Assembly: GCF_022513565.1 (NCBI RefSeq) | Contig: NZ_JAKWBE010000001.1 | Span: 682,001-746,000 of the forward strand | Direction: 5' to 3' | From: Streptomyces gilvus | GTDB lineage: Bacteria > Actinomycetota > Actinomycetes > Streptomycetales > Streptomycetaceae | DNA length: 64,000 nt | In this document: positions 1 through 9,047 of the stretch, piece after piece | Position numbering within the stretch: the first letter of the stretch is position 1 | Layout: every line of letters begins with the position of its first letter | The notes under the pieces: generated by a model | Told to the model about the DNA's origin: nothing | The model's input: only the letters and a program-made list of their open reading frames with translations | Database searches by the model: none | Made by a program: the position numbers and the translations under genes

Positions 1-926
1 GGGACCTCCTCGACTTCGTCACGTCGCAGGCCCGCCAATACCCCTGGTTCCGTATCGAGATGAACGCGCGGGCGACCGGCCTGATCGAAGCGGACGGCCG
101 GATCACCGGGGTGCGCTACGTGCAGAACGGCACCGAACGCGAACTGCGCGCTCCGCTGACGGTTGCCGCCGACGGGCGGCACTCGGTGCTGCGCGCGGAC
201 GCGGGCCTGCCGGTGCGAGAGTTCGGCACGCCGATGGATCTGCTGTGGTTCCGGCTGACGAGGAAGGACACCGACCCCGCCCGCACCTTCGCCCGGCTGA
301 GCCGGGGCAGCATGGTGGCGATGATCCACCGCGGCGACTACTGGCAGGCCGCCTACGTCATTCCCAAGGGAACCGCCGAAGCCTGGTCCGACGCCGCCCG
401 CCTCGACCAGTTCCGCCGGCGGATCGAGACGCTCATCCCGTGGCTCGGCGGCCGTACCACGGAGATCACCTCCTGGGACGACGTGCACGAACTGGACGTA
501 CGGCTGGACCGTGCGGAGCGGTGGTACCGCGACGGGTTCCTCGCCATCGGCGACGCGGCCCATGCGATGTCCGTGGTCGGCGGCGTCGGCATCAACCTTG
601 CCGTCCAGGACGCGGTCGCCGCGGCGCGCATCCTCGCCCCGGCACTGATCACCGGCCGGGTCGACAAGCGCCTGCTCGCGCGCGTGCAGAAACGCCGGTC
701 GCTGCCGACCGCGCTGACCCAGCGGCTGCAGCGGACCATCCAGGACCGCTTCCTGACGCCGCTGCTCGCGGGGCAGACCGAGGGCCGGCCGCCGGCCATC
801 CTGCGCGCGCTGTTCCGGCTCGGTCCGCTGCAGCGTGCCAAGGCACGGATCGTCGCGGTGGGGTTCCGCCCGGAGCGGGCGACCGGACTTCCCCAGGTGA
901 AGAAGGAGGTGTACGGCGGTGGCTGA
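1..926 (+). CDS. FAD-dependent aromatic monooxygenase (5' end cut by window)
   Basis: An open frame runs from base 3 without a start, so the N-terminal Rossmann GxGxxG segment lies outside the window. The visible ~308 residues belong to the UbiH/PHBH class of flavoprotein hydroxylases. There is a mid-protein segment leading to a beta-strand ending AADGRHSVLR (the DG motif for FAD/NAD(P)H) and the second FAD-binding motif FLAIGDAAHAMSVVGGVGIN near codon 180. These enzymes hydroxylate or oxidatively rearrange aromatic polyketides using NAD(P)H and O2. The stop overlaps the start of the antiporter gene by 8 bp, so the two are probably co-transcribed. The substrate is presumed to be the polyketide made by the downstream PKS; this is inferred from context. 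Confidence 0.88.
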   Translation, partial: DLLDFVTSQARQYPWFRIEMNARATGLIEADGRITGVRYVQNGTERELRAPLTVAADGRHSVLRADAGLPVREFGTPMDLLWFRLTRKDTDPARTFARLSRGSMVAMIHRGDYWQAAYVIPKGTAEAWSDAARLDQFRRRIETLIPWLGGRTTEITSWDDVHELDVRLDRAERWYRDGFLAIGDAAHAMSVVGGVGINLAVQDAVAAARILAPALITGRVDKRLLARVQKRRSLPTALTQRLQRTIQDRFLTPLLAGQTEGRPPAILRALFRLGPLQRAKARIVAVGFRPERATGLPQVKKEVYGGG

Positions 927-2343
927 CACCCAGGCCGTCGCACGGCCCCCGCTCTCCGTCCGCCTCGGCCGCCTCGCCCTGCGCCAGGGGACGCTGGTGG
1001 TCCTGCCCGTGGCCGGGGCCCTGCTGTTGCTGCTGCACGCCCGGTCCGTGGGGACGGTCGGCGGCATCACGCAGTCGACCGCCGCGAGCGGTCCCGATCC
1101 GATACCCAAGCTGCTGATGGTCCTGCCGGTGATCCTGCTGGCGTGCCGGGCGTGCGCGGTGCTGTTCGCCCTGATCGGGCAGCCCCAGGTGGTCGGCGAG
1201 ATCTTCGCCGGCTTCCTGCTGGGCCCGTCGCTGCTGGGCTTCGTCTGGCCCGCCGCGTACTCCTGGCTGTTCCCGGCCTACCTGGCACCGGCGCTGAACG
1301 TCCTGGCCCAGGTGGGGCTCGTGCTGTTCATGTTCCTCGTCGGGTACGAACTGGACGTCGGGCTGCTGCGCGGCCGCAGTGAGGCCCTGATGACGGTCAG
1401 CCAGGCGAGCATGGCGATCCCCTTCGCCGGCGGTGTCCTGCTCGCGACCGCGATGTACGGGTCGCTGGCGCCGCCCGGCGTGTCCCTGCTGACGTTCGCG
1501 CTGTTCATCGCCGTCTCCATGAGCGTGACCGCGTTCCCGGTGCTGGCCAGTGTGCTGGTCGAACGAGGCCTGGACCGGACCCTGCTCGGGGCGATGGCGC
1601 TGGCGTGCGCTGCCCTGAACGACGTCGCGGCCTGGTGCCTGCTGGCCGTGGTCGTGGCCATCGCGACCAGTGCCTCGCTCGGCGGGGTGGCCGTCACCCT
1701 GGCGCTTCTGTTGGCGTACGTCCTGGTGATGTCCCTGTTCGTCCGGCCGCTGCTGGTCCGCCTGGTCCGCGCCGGCCTGCCACAGGGCGTGCTGCTGCCT
1801 GTCATCCTGTCGGCGGTGCTGCTCTCGGCCCTGGCCACGGAGGAGATCGGAGTGCATCCGATCTTCGGCGCGTTCCTGCTCGGCGTGGTGACACCGCGTG
1901 GTGAGCAGGACGTGAACCGGGCGATGACACCCGTGCACACCTTCACCACGACGCTGCTGCTGCCGCTGTTCTTCGTCTCCACTGGGCTGCGCACCAGGTT
2001 CGGACTGCTCGGCTCGGACCCGCGCCTGTGGGGCTGGTGCCTGCTGGCCCTCGGCGTGGCGGTCATGGGTAAGGGCGTGGGCAGCACCGTCGCGGCCCGC
2101 GCGGCCGGCGTCGACCGGCGGTCCGCGCTGTCCCTCGGCGCGCTGCTGAACTGCCGCGGACTGACCGAACTCGTGGTGCTGAGCATGGGGTTGGACCTAG
2201 GCGTGATCGACTCGACGGTGTTCGCGATGCTCGTGATGATGACGCTGGTGTCCACCGTGATGACGGCACCCGCGCTCAGCCTGATCGAACGCATGGTGCG
2301 GGCCCCCGAGGGATCCCCAGGATCCGCACGCGCCGCGACCTGA
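919..2343 (+). CDS. cation/proton antiporter, CPA2 family
   Basis: A 474-residue polytopic membrane protein with about 12 hydrophobic segments. Sequence signs of the CPA2 Na+(K+)/H+ exchanger family are an early FMFLVGYELD segment, SMSVTAFPVL, an unwound-helix-type ALNDVAAW (Asn-Asp at the ion site), a GVHPIFGAFLLG segment and a late LNCRGLTELVVL. GTG start with a good ribosome site (AAGGAGGT, 902-909). It overlaps the preceding monooxygenase by 8 bp. Antiporters of this family are common in type II PKS clusters, where they are thought to drive product export or ion homeostasis for the producer; its exact role here is inferred from position only. Confidence 0.85.
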   Translation: MADTQAVARPPLSVRLGRLALRQGTLVVLPVAGALLLLLHARSVGTVGGITQSTAASGPDPIPKLLMVLPVILLACRACAVLFALIGQPQVVGEIFAGFLLGPSLLGFVWPAAYSWLFPAYLAPALNVLAQVGLVLFMFLVGYELDVGLLRGRSEALMTVSQASMAIPFAGGVLLATAMYGSLAPPGVSLLTFALFIAVSMSVTAFPVLASVLVERGLDRTLLGAMALACAALNDVAAWCLLAVVVAIATSASLGGVAVTLALLLAYVLVMSLFVRPLLVRLVRAGLPQGVLLPVILSAVLLSALATEEIGVHPIFGAFLLGVVTPRGEQDVNRAMTPVHTFTTTLLLPLFFVSTGLRTRFGLLGSDPRLWGWCLLALGVAVMGKGVGSTVAARAAGVDRRSALSLGALLNCRGLTELVVLSMGLDLGVIDSTVFAMLVMMTLVSTVMTAPALSLIERMVRAPEGSPGSARAAT

Positions 2344-2344
2344 C

Positions 2345-2376
2345 CGGCCGGGGGGTCCTTCGGGACCCCCCGGCCG
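2345..2376. terminator. bidirectional terminator hairpin between convergent genes
   Basis: A perfect 14-bp inverted repeat (arms 2345-2358 and 2363-2376) closed by a UUCG tetraloop sits two bases after the antiporter stop and five bases before the stop of the convergent flavin reductase gene. There is no T tract, which is usual for Streptomyces hairpin terminators. Confidence 0.85.
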
Positions 2377-2380
2377 CGTC

Positions 2381-2908
2381 TCAGGCGAGCTCGCGGTAGC
2401 CGCCCCCATGGAACAGCAGCGGCCGGCCGGAGCCGAGGGGATGGGCGGCGACGACCCGACCCAGGACGATGTCGTGGTCGCCGGTCGGCAGCACCTGGTG
2501 CGTCAGGCACTCCAACACCGCGTGCGCTCCGCCCAGCACCGGTGACCGGGTCACGCCCGGACGCCAGCGCACCGCGCCGAACCGGTCGTACCCCGGCCGG
2601 GCGAACTGCCGGGACAGCTCTTCCTGGCCCTCCGCCAGCACGTTCACCGCGAACGCGGTGGCAGCCGAGAAGGGCTCGTGCAGTTGCGACTGGTGCCGGA
2701 CACAAAACAGCACGACCGGCGGGGTGAGGGAGACCGAGCAGAACGAGTTGACCGTCATGCCGAGCGGTCCCCGACCGGTCGGCACAGTGATCACCGCGAC
2801 ACCCGTGGCGAATTGTCCGAGGACGGTACGGAGATGGTCGCCGTCCACTTCGGAATCTAGCGCGAACATATCTGTAGTCATATCGCCAGGATAGCTGGGA
2901 AATCCCAC
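2381..2908 (-). CDS. flavin reductase-like (FMN-binding split barrel) protein
   Basis: About 175 residues (166 if the internal ATG at 2881 is used). The fold is the short-chain flavin reductase/HpaC type: RTVLGQFATGVAVIT at the N-terminus, PLGMTVNSFCSVSLTPPVVLFCV in the middle and a GDHDIVLGRV strand near the C-terminus. These proteins use NAD(P)H to make free FADH2 or FMNH2 for two-component oxygenases and halogenases; the halogenase at 9048-10697 is an obvious client. It is transcribed away from the glycosyltransferase, with a shared 150-bp promoter region. The start is uncertain: GTG 2908 has a weak GATGAGG ribosome site, while ATG 2881 has none that is convincing. Confidence 0.88.
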   Translation of the reverse strand: MGFPSYPGDMTTDMFALDSEVDGDHLRTVLGQFATGVAVITVPTGRGPLGMTVNSFCSVSLTPPVVLFCVRHQSQLHEPFSAATAFAVNVLAEGQEELSRQFARPGYDRFGAVRWRPGVTRSPVLGGAHAVLECLTHQVLPTGDHDIVLGRVVAAHPLGSGRPLLFHGGGYRELA

Positions 2909-3061
2909 CGGAGCCTCATCCGGAGAGGGCTTAAGAACTCTCCTCCATACGGGGGAGATATTCCCGCCGCAGTGCCATGGCGGGCGGATGCGGCCGGAGG
3001 AAGTGAACCCGGAAAAGGCTCTCTAGAATCACCGGTGAATCCGGAAGGAAAAGGGGGCGAG
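2909..3061. promoter_or_regulatory. divergent promoter region with inverted repeat
   Basis: This 150-bp spacer separates the flavin reductase (leftward) from the glycosyltransferase (rightward). It holds an imperfect inverted repeat at 2938-2958 (CTCTCCTCC, 4-base spacer, GGGGGAGAT) that could be a regulator-binding site. It ends with a purine-rich ribosome site (GGAAGGAAAAGGGGG) in front of the glycosyltransferase ATG. No clear -35/-10 pair was identified. Confidence 0.4.
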
Positions 3062-4243
3062 ATGCGAATTCTCTTCACGTGCGTACCGGGAGCCGCGCAT
3101 TTCCACGCGATGCTGCCGCTGGTCCGTGCGGCGCACACGGCAGGACACACGGTCGCCGTGGCGACCGCCGAAACGTTCGGCGCGGCCTTCACCCGCGAGG
3201 GCATCGAACTGCTGCCGTCGGGGGTGGACTGGTCCCAGTCCGACCCCACGTCCCTGCCGCAGTTCCATCAGAGCTCCGGACCCCCGATCAGGGCGTTCGC
3301 CGAGGTTGCCGGCATGGGCATGGTCGACGACCTGGTGGCCCACGCCCGCACCTTCGAGCCGGACCTGATGGTGTGGGACGCCATGGAGTTCGGCGGCTGG
3401 GTCGCGGCCGAACTGCTCGGCCTGCCGCAGGCCGCCGCCGCCTCAGCGATGGGCACCCCGCGCCCCGTGATGCAGGCGATGGCCGGGGACGCGATCGCGG
3501 CCCTGGCCGCCAAGTACCGGCTGCCCGAGGATCCGCAGCTGCACCGCATGTTCAGCCACCTCTACCTGCACCGCAAGCCGCGCACCCTGGACCTGCCCTA
3601 CGGAGAGCGGCTCGCCCAGGAGTTCCGCTACCGGCCCGACATGTTCGACGCACCGGCACCCCCCGCTCCCGACTGGCTCAAAGCGGCCGACGGGCCGCCG
3701 CTCGTCCACCTGTCCCTGGGCACGACCTTCGTCGGCACCCCGGGCGCCCGCGCCGTGCACCGGACCGTGCTGGAGGCGCTGGCCGACGAGCCGGTGCGGC
3801 TCGTGGTCTCCACGGGCCGGGGCGCGGACCCGGCGGAGTACGGCAGCGTGCCGTCCAACACCCGGCTGGTCCCCTACGTCGATCACCGTGCCCTGCTGCC
3901 CCGCTGCGCCGTGTTCCTCAGCCACGGCAGCTTCAGCTCGATCCTCGTCGCCATCGCCGCTGCCGTGCCGTTGTGCTTCCTGCCGATGGGCGCCGACCAG
4001 CCGGTGGTCAGCATGCACCTGGCCAATCTGGGACTCGGCGTGAACCTCGCAAACGTGTACACCCCACCGGCACCGTCGCTGGACCCCGCCACCCTCACCC
4101 CGGACGCGGTGCGCAAGGCCGTACGCACCGTGATCGACGACCCCGGGTACGCCGAGGCGGCCTCCCTGGTGCGCGACGACTTCCGCCGACTGCCGCCCGT
4201 CTCCGCGGTGGTCGAACGCCTGGAGGCACTGGCCGGCGGGTGA
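3062..4243 (+). CDS. glycosyltransferase, GT1/UGT (antibiotic macrolide-type) family
   Basis: 393 residues from ATG 3062, which directly follows a purine-rich ribosome site. The N-terminal acceptor domain opens with MRILFTCVPGAAHFHAMLPL, typical of GT-B UGT-like enzymes such as the macrolide and aromatic polyketide transferases. The C-terminal donor domain carries VHLSLGTTFVG, LVPYVDHRALLPRCAVFLSHGS and MGADQP. The usual HHGGAGT signature is altered to SHGSFSS. It probably attaches a sugar to the polyketide aglycone. The only sugar-nucleotide gene in the window is UDP-glucose 6-dehydrogenase (16849), so UDP-glucuronate is a plausible donor; deoxysugar genes could lie left of the window. Confidence 0.9.
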   Translation: MRILFTCVPGAAHFHAMLPLVRAAHTAGHTVAVATAETFGAAFTREGIELLPSGVDWSQSDPTSLPQFHQSSGPPIRAFAEVAGMGMVDDLVAHARTFEPDLMVWDAMEFGGWVAAELLGLPQAAAASAMGTPRPVMQAMAGDAIAALAAKYRLPEDPQLHRMFSHLYLHRKPRTLDLPYGERLAQEFRYRPDMFDAPAPPAPDWLKAADGPPLVHLSLGTTFVGTPGARAVHRTVLEALADEPVRLVVSTGRGADPAEYGSVPSNTRLVPYVDHRALLPRCAVFLSHGSFSSILVAIAAAVPLCFLPMGADQPVVSMHLANLGLGVNLANVYTPPAPSLDPATLTPDAVRKAVRTVIDDPGYAEAASLVRDDFRRLPPVSAVVERLEALAGG

Positions 4244-4422
4244 GGGCGGGTGCGGAGAAATCCCCCCGCTTTTTCTGCGCACCATCGCCCTGTCTCCGTC
4301 CAACGGGGGAAGGAAACCGTCCTCCGTCGGACACGGGGATTCATCACCGGGGCGGGCGACGGCAGCGGGACGGGAAATTACGTTGTGAATCCAGAGACTG
4401 AGAGTCGGACCGAGGGGGTCTC

Positions 4423-4764
4423 ATGCCAGACCGTGCGCTCATTGTCGCCCGGATGCAGCCGGAGAACGCCGAGCACATCGCCCAGCTGTTCGCAGAATCC
4501 GATTCCGGCCAGTTGCCGAATCTGCTCGGCGTGCGGCGCAGGCACCTGTTCGGGTACCGGGATCTCTACTTCCACTACGTCGAATTCGAAGGGGACCACC
4601 GATCGGCGCTGCGCGACGCCGCCGGCCGGGAGGACTTCCAGGAACTCAGCCGCCGGCTGCGGCCGTTGGTCGACCCCTACGACCCGGACTCCTGGAAGAG
4701 CCCCGGCGACGCCCTCGCCGTCGAGTTCTACCACTGGACCCCGGACGGCGGGGGACGCCGATGA
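4423..4764 (+). CDS. TcmI-family type II polyketide cyclase
   Basis: 113 residues. The protein begins MPDRALIVARMQPENAEHIAQLF and contains the LGVRRRHLFGYRDLYFHYVEF core and a C-terminal FYHWTP segment. These match the TcmI/WhiE-ORFVII (SchA/CurD-like) ferredoxin-fold cyclases, which close late rings of tetracenomycin-like and pentangular polyphenols. Its stop overlaps the ATG of the AccDA fusion by 4 bp (ATGA), so it is the first gene of a tightly coupled operon. The 178-bp spacer before it shows nothing decisive beyond a GACCGAGGGGG stretch near the start. Its presence favours a tetra- to hexacyclic product. Confidence 0.9.
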   Translation: MPDRALIVARMQPENAEHIAQLFAESDSGQLPNLLGVRRRHLFGYRDLYFHYVEFEGDHRSALRDAAGREDFQELSRRLRPLVDPYDPDSWKSPGDALAVEFYHWTPDGGGRR

Positions 4765-6470
4765 CCACCACCGCCGAACCGCCCGTCGTCCTCCCGGTTG
4801 ACGAGCCGAAATGGGCCCGGTGCCGGGGCTGCGGCAGGCCCGCCTACCTGCCACGGCTGCGCCGGGATCTGGGAGTGTGCCGCGAGTGCGGACACCACGG
4901 CCGACTGCGCGCCGCTGAGCGCCTCGACCAGCTGCTGGACCCCGGTTCGTTCACTCCGTCCGGCACCAGCTACCGCAGCGTGGACGTGCTCGGCTTCACC
5001 GACTCACGGCCCTACGGGGAACGGCTGCGCGCCGCCCGGGAGCGGACGGGGCTCGACGACGCCGTGCTCAGCGGCACCGGCGAGATCGCGGGCCGGCCCG
5101 TTCTGGTCGCCGTCATGGACTTCGCCTTCATGGGCGGCAGCATGGGCGCCGCCGTCGGGGAGGCCGTCACCACGGCCGCCGAGCGAGCCCTCGACCTGAG
5201 GATCCCGCTGCTGGTGGTCACCGCCTCGGGCGGGGCCCGGATGCAGGAGGGGGCCGTCTCCCTGATGCAGATGGCCAAGACCAGCTACGCCTTCGCCCGG
5301 CTGCGCCGCCACGGCGTGCCCAGCATCTGCCTGCTGACCGATCCCACGTACGGCGGGGTCACCGCGTCCTTCGCCACGCTGGGTGACATCCTCGTCGCGG
5401 AGTCGGGTGCGGCCGTCGGCTTCGCCGGTCCCGAGGTGATCGCCAAGGCGACCGGGAAGCGGTTGCCCGACGGGTTCCAGCGCGCGGAGTACCTTCTCGA
5501 ACACGGCATGCTCGACCGCGTCGAGCCGCGGACAGGGCTGCGCGGACTGCTCGGTCGGCTGCTGGCCCTGCTGGCCGGAGACCCGGCGACGGACGACGCC
5601 GGGGCGGCCCCGGCGGACGCGGAGCCGCTGACCGACCCCGAGGCCCTGGCCGCCCGGCCCGCCTGGGACACCGTGCGCACTGCACGCGACCCGCGACGGC
5701 CCACCACGCTGGATCACATCGGCATGATCGCCGACGACTTCGTGGAACTGCACGGTGACCGCCTCTACGCCGACGACCCATCCGTGGTCGGCGGCCTGGC
5801 GGCCGTGGGCGGACACACCGTCATGCTGATCGGCCATCAGAAGGGCCACGACACCCAGGAACTGGTCCGCCGCAACTTCGGTATGCCCCAGCCCGAGGGC
5901 TACCGCAAGGCCCTGCGACTGATGCAACTGGCCGACCGGCTCGGCATCCCGGTCGTCACCCTCGTCGACACCCAGGGCGCCTATCCGGGGCTTGGCGCCG
6001 AGGAACGCGGACAGGCCTGGGCGATCGCCGAGTCGATCCTCGGCATGGCCGAACTGACCGTTCCCGTCGTCTCGGTGATCCTCGGCGAGGGCGGCAGCGG
6101 CGGTGCGCTGGCCCTCGCCGTGGCCGACCGGGTGCTCATGCTGGAGAACGCCTGCTACTCCGTCATCAGCCCGGAGAGCTGCTCGACGATCCTCTTCGGC
6201 GACCCCTCGCACGCGGCCCCGGTCGCCGAGGCGCTCCGGCTGACCGCGCCCGAACTGCTGCGGCTCGGCGTGGTGGACGCCGTACTGCCCGAGCCTCCCG
6301 GCGGGGCGCAGGCGGCGCCGGCCGTCATGGCGGCGACCCTGCGGCACGCCATCGTCCAGGCCCTCGACGAGCCGCCCGCCGCCCGGCCCGGCGAGCCGGG
6401 ACGGTCGCGGTACGAGAGGTTCCGGAGGCTCGGCACTCCGCATACGGACACAGGGGATCACGATGACTGA
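4761..6470 (+). CDS. acetyl-CoA carboxylase carboxyltransferase, fused beta-alpha subunits
   Basis: 569 residues in which AccD and AccA are one chain. The N-terminal half starts with a zinc ribbon of four Cys (C21, C24, C40, C43), followed by the beta-subunit crotonase core (MDFAFMGGSMG, TASGGARMQEG). The alpha half begins near residue 300 (TTLDHIGMIADDFVELHGDR) and has the GEGGSGGALALAVAD and SVISPESC segments. It transfers the carboxyl group from carboxybiotin to acetyl-CoA to make malonyl-CoA. It is coupled to the cyclase upstream (ATGA) and overlaps the biotin carrier gene by 8 bp. A cluster-borne ACCase supplies extender units for the PKS; similar gene sets occur in several type II clusters. 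Confidence 0.95.
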   Translation: MTTTAEPPVVLPVDEPKWARCRGCGRPAYLPRLRRDLGVCRECGHHGRLRAAERLDQLLDPGSFTPSGTSYRSVDVLGFTDSRPYGERLRAARERTGLDDAVLSGTGEIAGRPVLVAVMDFAFMGGSMGAAVGEAVTTAAERALDLRIPLLVVTASGGARMQEGAVSLMQMAKTSYAFARLRRHGVPSICLLTDPTYGGVTASFATLGDILVAESGAAVGFAGPEVIAKATGKRLPDGFQRAEYLLEHGMLDRVEPRTGLRGLLGRLLALLAGDPATDDAGAAPADAEPLTDPEALAARPAWDTVRTARDPRRPTTLDHIGMIADDFVELHGDRLYADDPSVVGGLAAVGGHTVMLIGHQKGHDTQELVRRNFGMPQPEGYRKALRLMQLADRLGIPVVTLVDTQGAYPGLGAEERGQAWAIAESILGMAELTVPVVSVILGEGGSGGALALAVADRVLMLENACYSVISPESCSTILFGDPSHAAPVAEALRLTAPELLRLGVVDAVLPEPPGGAQAAPAVMAATLRHAIVQALDEPPAARPGEPGRSRYERFRRLGTPHTDTGDHDD

Positions 6471-6996
6471 CCGGGCGGGGACGACCGACAGGACCGGAGC
6501 GAACGGCGCGGCGGCAACCAGGATCATGCTGCCCGACACCGCTCAGGACCGCGACGAGCAGCGGCTGAGGCTGCTGCGCGAGGAGATCGGCAAGCTGGTC
6601 CGCGACCTGCCCGGCACGCTCACCGCGGTGACCGGACGTGTCGGCGAGGCGCAGCTGGAGGTCGCCTGGACCACGGCCGCAGCCGCGCCGTCGGCCGCCC
6701 CCGGGGCGCCGACCGAGCCGGCCCTGCCCGCCGAGCCGCAGCCCGTGACGGGCCGGGCCGTCACGGCCCCGCTGGTCGGGACGTTCTACCGGGCCCCCGA
6801 GCCCGGCGCCCGGCCGTTCGTCGAGGCCGGCGACCGGGTCGTGGCCGGCCAGACGATCGGAATCGTCGAGGCGATGAAGCTGATGAACCACGTCGCCTCC
6901 GAGTGGGACGGCGTGGTGACCGAGATCCTGGCCGAGGACGCGATGGCCGTGGAGTACGGACAGGTACTCCTGCGCATCGAGCCGGACGAGACCTGA
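6463..6996 (+). CDS. accB: biotin carboxyl carrier protein
   Basis: 177 residues. The N-terminus is charged, followed by an Ala/Pro-rich linker (about residues 72-95) and a C-terminal biotinyl domain with the EAMKLMNHV motif; biotin would attach to Lys139. It carries carboxybiotin between the biotin carboxylase (next gene) and the fused carboxyltransferase (previous gene). The 8-bp overlap with the latter supports stoichiometric co-translation. Confidence 0.95.
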   Translation: MTDRAGTTDRTGANGAAATRIMLPDTAQDRDEQRLRLLREEIGKLVRDLPGTLTAVTGRVGEAQLEVAWTTAAAAPSAAPGAPTEPALPAEPQPVTGRAVTAPLVGTFYRAPEPGARPFVEAGDRVVAGQTIGIVEAMKLMNHVASEWDGVVTEILAEDAMAVEYGQVLLRIEPDET

Positions 6997-7014
6997 GACA
7001 GGGCTGGGGGTGTC

Positions 7015-8379
7015 ATGTTCCGTAAGATCCTGATCGCCAACCGGGGCGAGATCGCGCTGCGCATCGCCCGTGCCTGCCGGGAGCTGGGCGTGGCCAGCGC
7101 CGCCGTGTACTCCACGGCGGACGCGCGGTCCGCGGTGGTGCGGTACGCGGACGAGGCCGTGCACATCGGCCCGCCACCGGCCAAGCGCAGCTACCTCGAC
7201 GTGCCCAACGTCATCGAGGCGGCCCTGAAGTGCGAGGCCGACGCGATCCATCCCGGATACGGATTCCTGTCCGAGGACGCCGACTTCGCCGAGGTGTGCC
7301 GGGACAACGGCATCACCTTCATCGGCCCGCCCCCCGAGGTCATGCACCGCATCGCCGACAAGGCGACGGTGCGCGGTCTGATGGCCGGGGCGGGGCTGCC
7401 GGTGCTGCCGGGCTCCGATGGCGCCGTCGCCACCCTCGCCGAGGCCCGGGAGATCGGCGACGCGATCGGCTTCCCGCTCGTGATCAAGGCGGCTGCGGGC
7501 GGCGGCGGACGCGGGATCATGGTCGTACACGAGCCGGACGACCTGCCTGCGGTCTTCCGGGAGACCCGCGCGACGGCCCAGGCCCTGTTCGGCGACCCGA
7601 ACGTCTACGTGGAGCGGTATCTGCCCGCGGCGGCCCATGTCGAGGCGCAGATCCTGTGCGACGGCCGGGGCACCGTCCTGCACCTGGGCGAGCGCGACTG
7701 CTCACTGCAGCGGCGCCGGCAGAAACTGGTCGAGGAGACGCCCTCGCCCCGGCTGTCCGCCGGGCAGCGCGAGGAGATCGGCCGGTACGCCGTCGCCGCC
7801 GCCCGCGCGGTGGGCTACAGCGGCGCCGGAACCGTGGAGTTCCTCGCCGACGAGGCCGGCCGACTGACCTTCATGGAGATCAACGGCCGTATCCAGGTCG
7901 AGCATCCGGTCACCGAGATGGCCACGGGCATCGACATCGTCGCCGAGCAGATCCGGGTCGCGGCCGGGGATCCGCTCAGCCTCACCCAGGACGACACCGT
8001 GGTGCGTGGGGTAGCGATCGAGTGTCGGATCAACGCCGAGGACCCGGTGCAGGGGTTCAGACCGACCCCCGGGACGCTGGCCGTGTTCCGGCCGCCCGCC
8101 GGGCCGTTCATCCGGACCGACTCCGGCTTCGCCGAGGGCGACACCGTCCCCGCCCACTACGACTCGCTGCTGGCCAAGGTGATCGCCTGGGCGCCCACGC
8201 GCGAGCAGGCCGTCGCCCGTCTCACCCGCGCGCTGGAGGAGTTCCAGGTGGAGAGCGGGCAGGTGGCCACCACCATCCCCCTCGTACGCGATCTGCTGGC
8301 CCAGCCGGAGTTCCTGGCGGGGACGCACTCGACGCTGTTCGTGGACCGGTTCCTGGCCCGGGCGGAGGACGCGCGATGA
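7015..8379 (+). CDS. accC: acetyl-CoA carboxylase, biotin carboxylase subunit
   Basis: 454 residues, the normal length of a stand-alone AccC. It starts MFRKILIANRGEIALRIARACRELG and has the ATP-grasp glycine loop KAAAGGGGRGIMVV, the ERDCSLQRRRQKLVEE segment and FMEINGRIQVEHPVTE with the catalytic Glu/Arg set. It carboxylates the biotin on the preceding carrier protein using ATP and bicarbonate. With the genes on either side it completes a whole ACCase within the cluster. Its stop overlaps the next, unrecognised gene by ATGA. Confidence 0.95.
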   Translation: MFRKILIANRGEIALRIARACRELGVASAAVYSTADARSAVVRYADEAVHIGPPPAKRSYLDVPNVIEAALKCEADAIHPGYGFLSEDADFAEVCRDNGITFIGPPPEVMHRIADKATVRGLMAGAGLPVLPGSDGAVATLAEAREIGDAIGFPLVIKAAAGGGGRGIMVVHEPDDLPAVFRETRATAQALFGDPNVYVERYLPAAAHVEAQILCDGRGTVLHLGERDCSLQRRRQKLVEETPSPRLSAGQREEIGRYAVAAARAVGYSGAGTVEFLADEAGRLTFMEINGRIQVEHPVTEMATGIDIVAEQIRVAAGDPLSLTQDDTVVRGVAIECRINAEDPVQGFRPTPGTLAVFRPPAGPFIRTDSGFAEGDTVPAHYDSLLAKVIAWAPTREQAVARLTRALEEFQVESGQVATTIPLVRDLLAQPEFLAGTHSTLFVDRFLARAEDAR

Positions 8380-8885
8380 GCCGACTGGGACTCACGGCCC
8401 TGCTCCCCACCTGCCGCGACGGCCGCAACGTGGTGCTGGTGCTGCCGGTGGAGCGGCTGTGCGAGACCACGGTGCGCAGCGCTGCTGCGTACACCCGGGG
8501 CCGGGGCGGGATCCTCACGTTCGCCCTGATCATGCCGTGGCCGCCACCGATGAGCGCCGGCGCGGTGGCGCTGCCCTACGGCGAGCTGTGGTTCGACTAC
8601 GAGCTGCGCACCGACATGGAGCTGTCGCAGATCCTGTACGACACCGATGTGGCGTGGACCCTGGCCCCGGTGTTCCACGTGCCGCGCGACATCCCGAACC
8701 TGGCCGGATCCGTCGGCGCCGGCGTCGTACTGATACCGGACAGCGGCCGTTCGGGCTGGTTCTCCACCGCCCGGCGCAGGGCGCGCCGGCTCGCCGCCGA
8801 GGTGTCGCGGCTCACCGGTGCCGCGGTGCACTCCGTGCCGGTCCCGTGGCACGAGCCGGTCATCCCGAAGGACTCGCCCGTCTGA
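8376..8885 (+). CDS. unrecognised protein coupled to accC
   Basis: A 169-residue protein starting at ATG 8376 inside the accC stop (ATGA overlap), so it is clearly a real cluster gene. I do not recognise the family. The opening (TALLPTCRDGRNVVLVLPVERL, then AAYTRGRGGILTFALIMPWPPP) suggests an alpha/beta fold with an early hydrophobic strand. A middle segment is rich in aromatic and acidic residues (LWFDYELRTDMELSQILYDTD), and the C-terminal part holds a basic helix (ARRRARRLAAEVSRLTG). No signal peptide, membrane span or metal-binding cluster is evident. It could be an accessory factor of the ACCase or PKS or a small tailoring enzyme; the sequence does not decide. Confidence 0.8.
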   Translation: MSRLGLTALLPTCRDGRNVVLVLPVERLCETTVRSAAAYTRGRGGILTFALIMPWPPPMSAGAVALPYGELWFDYELRTDMELSQILYDTDVAWTLAPVFHVPRDIPNLAGSVGAGVVLIPDSGRSGWFSTARRRARRLAAEVSRLTGAAVHSVPVPWHEPVIPKDSPV

Positions 8886-9047
8886 TCCCGTGGCACACCC
8901 CGGTGCTCCGCCGTGGGGCGGAAAGGAAACCGGCCGCGCGGAGGAGAAGGAATTCCGCCGCACGGAGGAGGTGGAATTCCATCAGGCGAAGGAAGCGCCC
9001 GAACTCGTTTGTGCAGTAATTTCTTGTCCAGAGAAAGGGGAGGGTTG

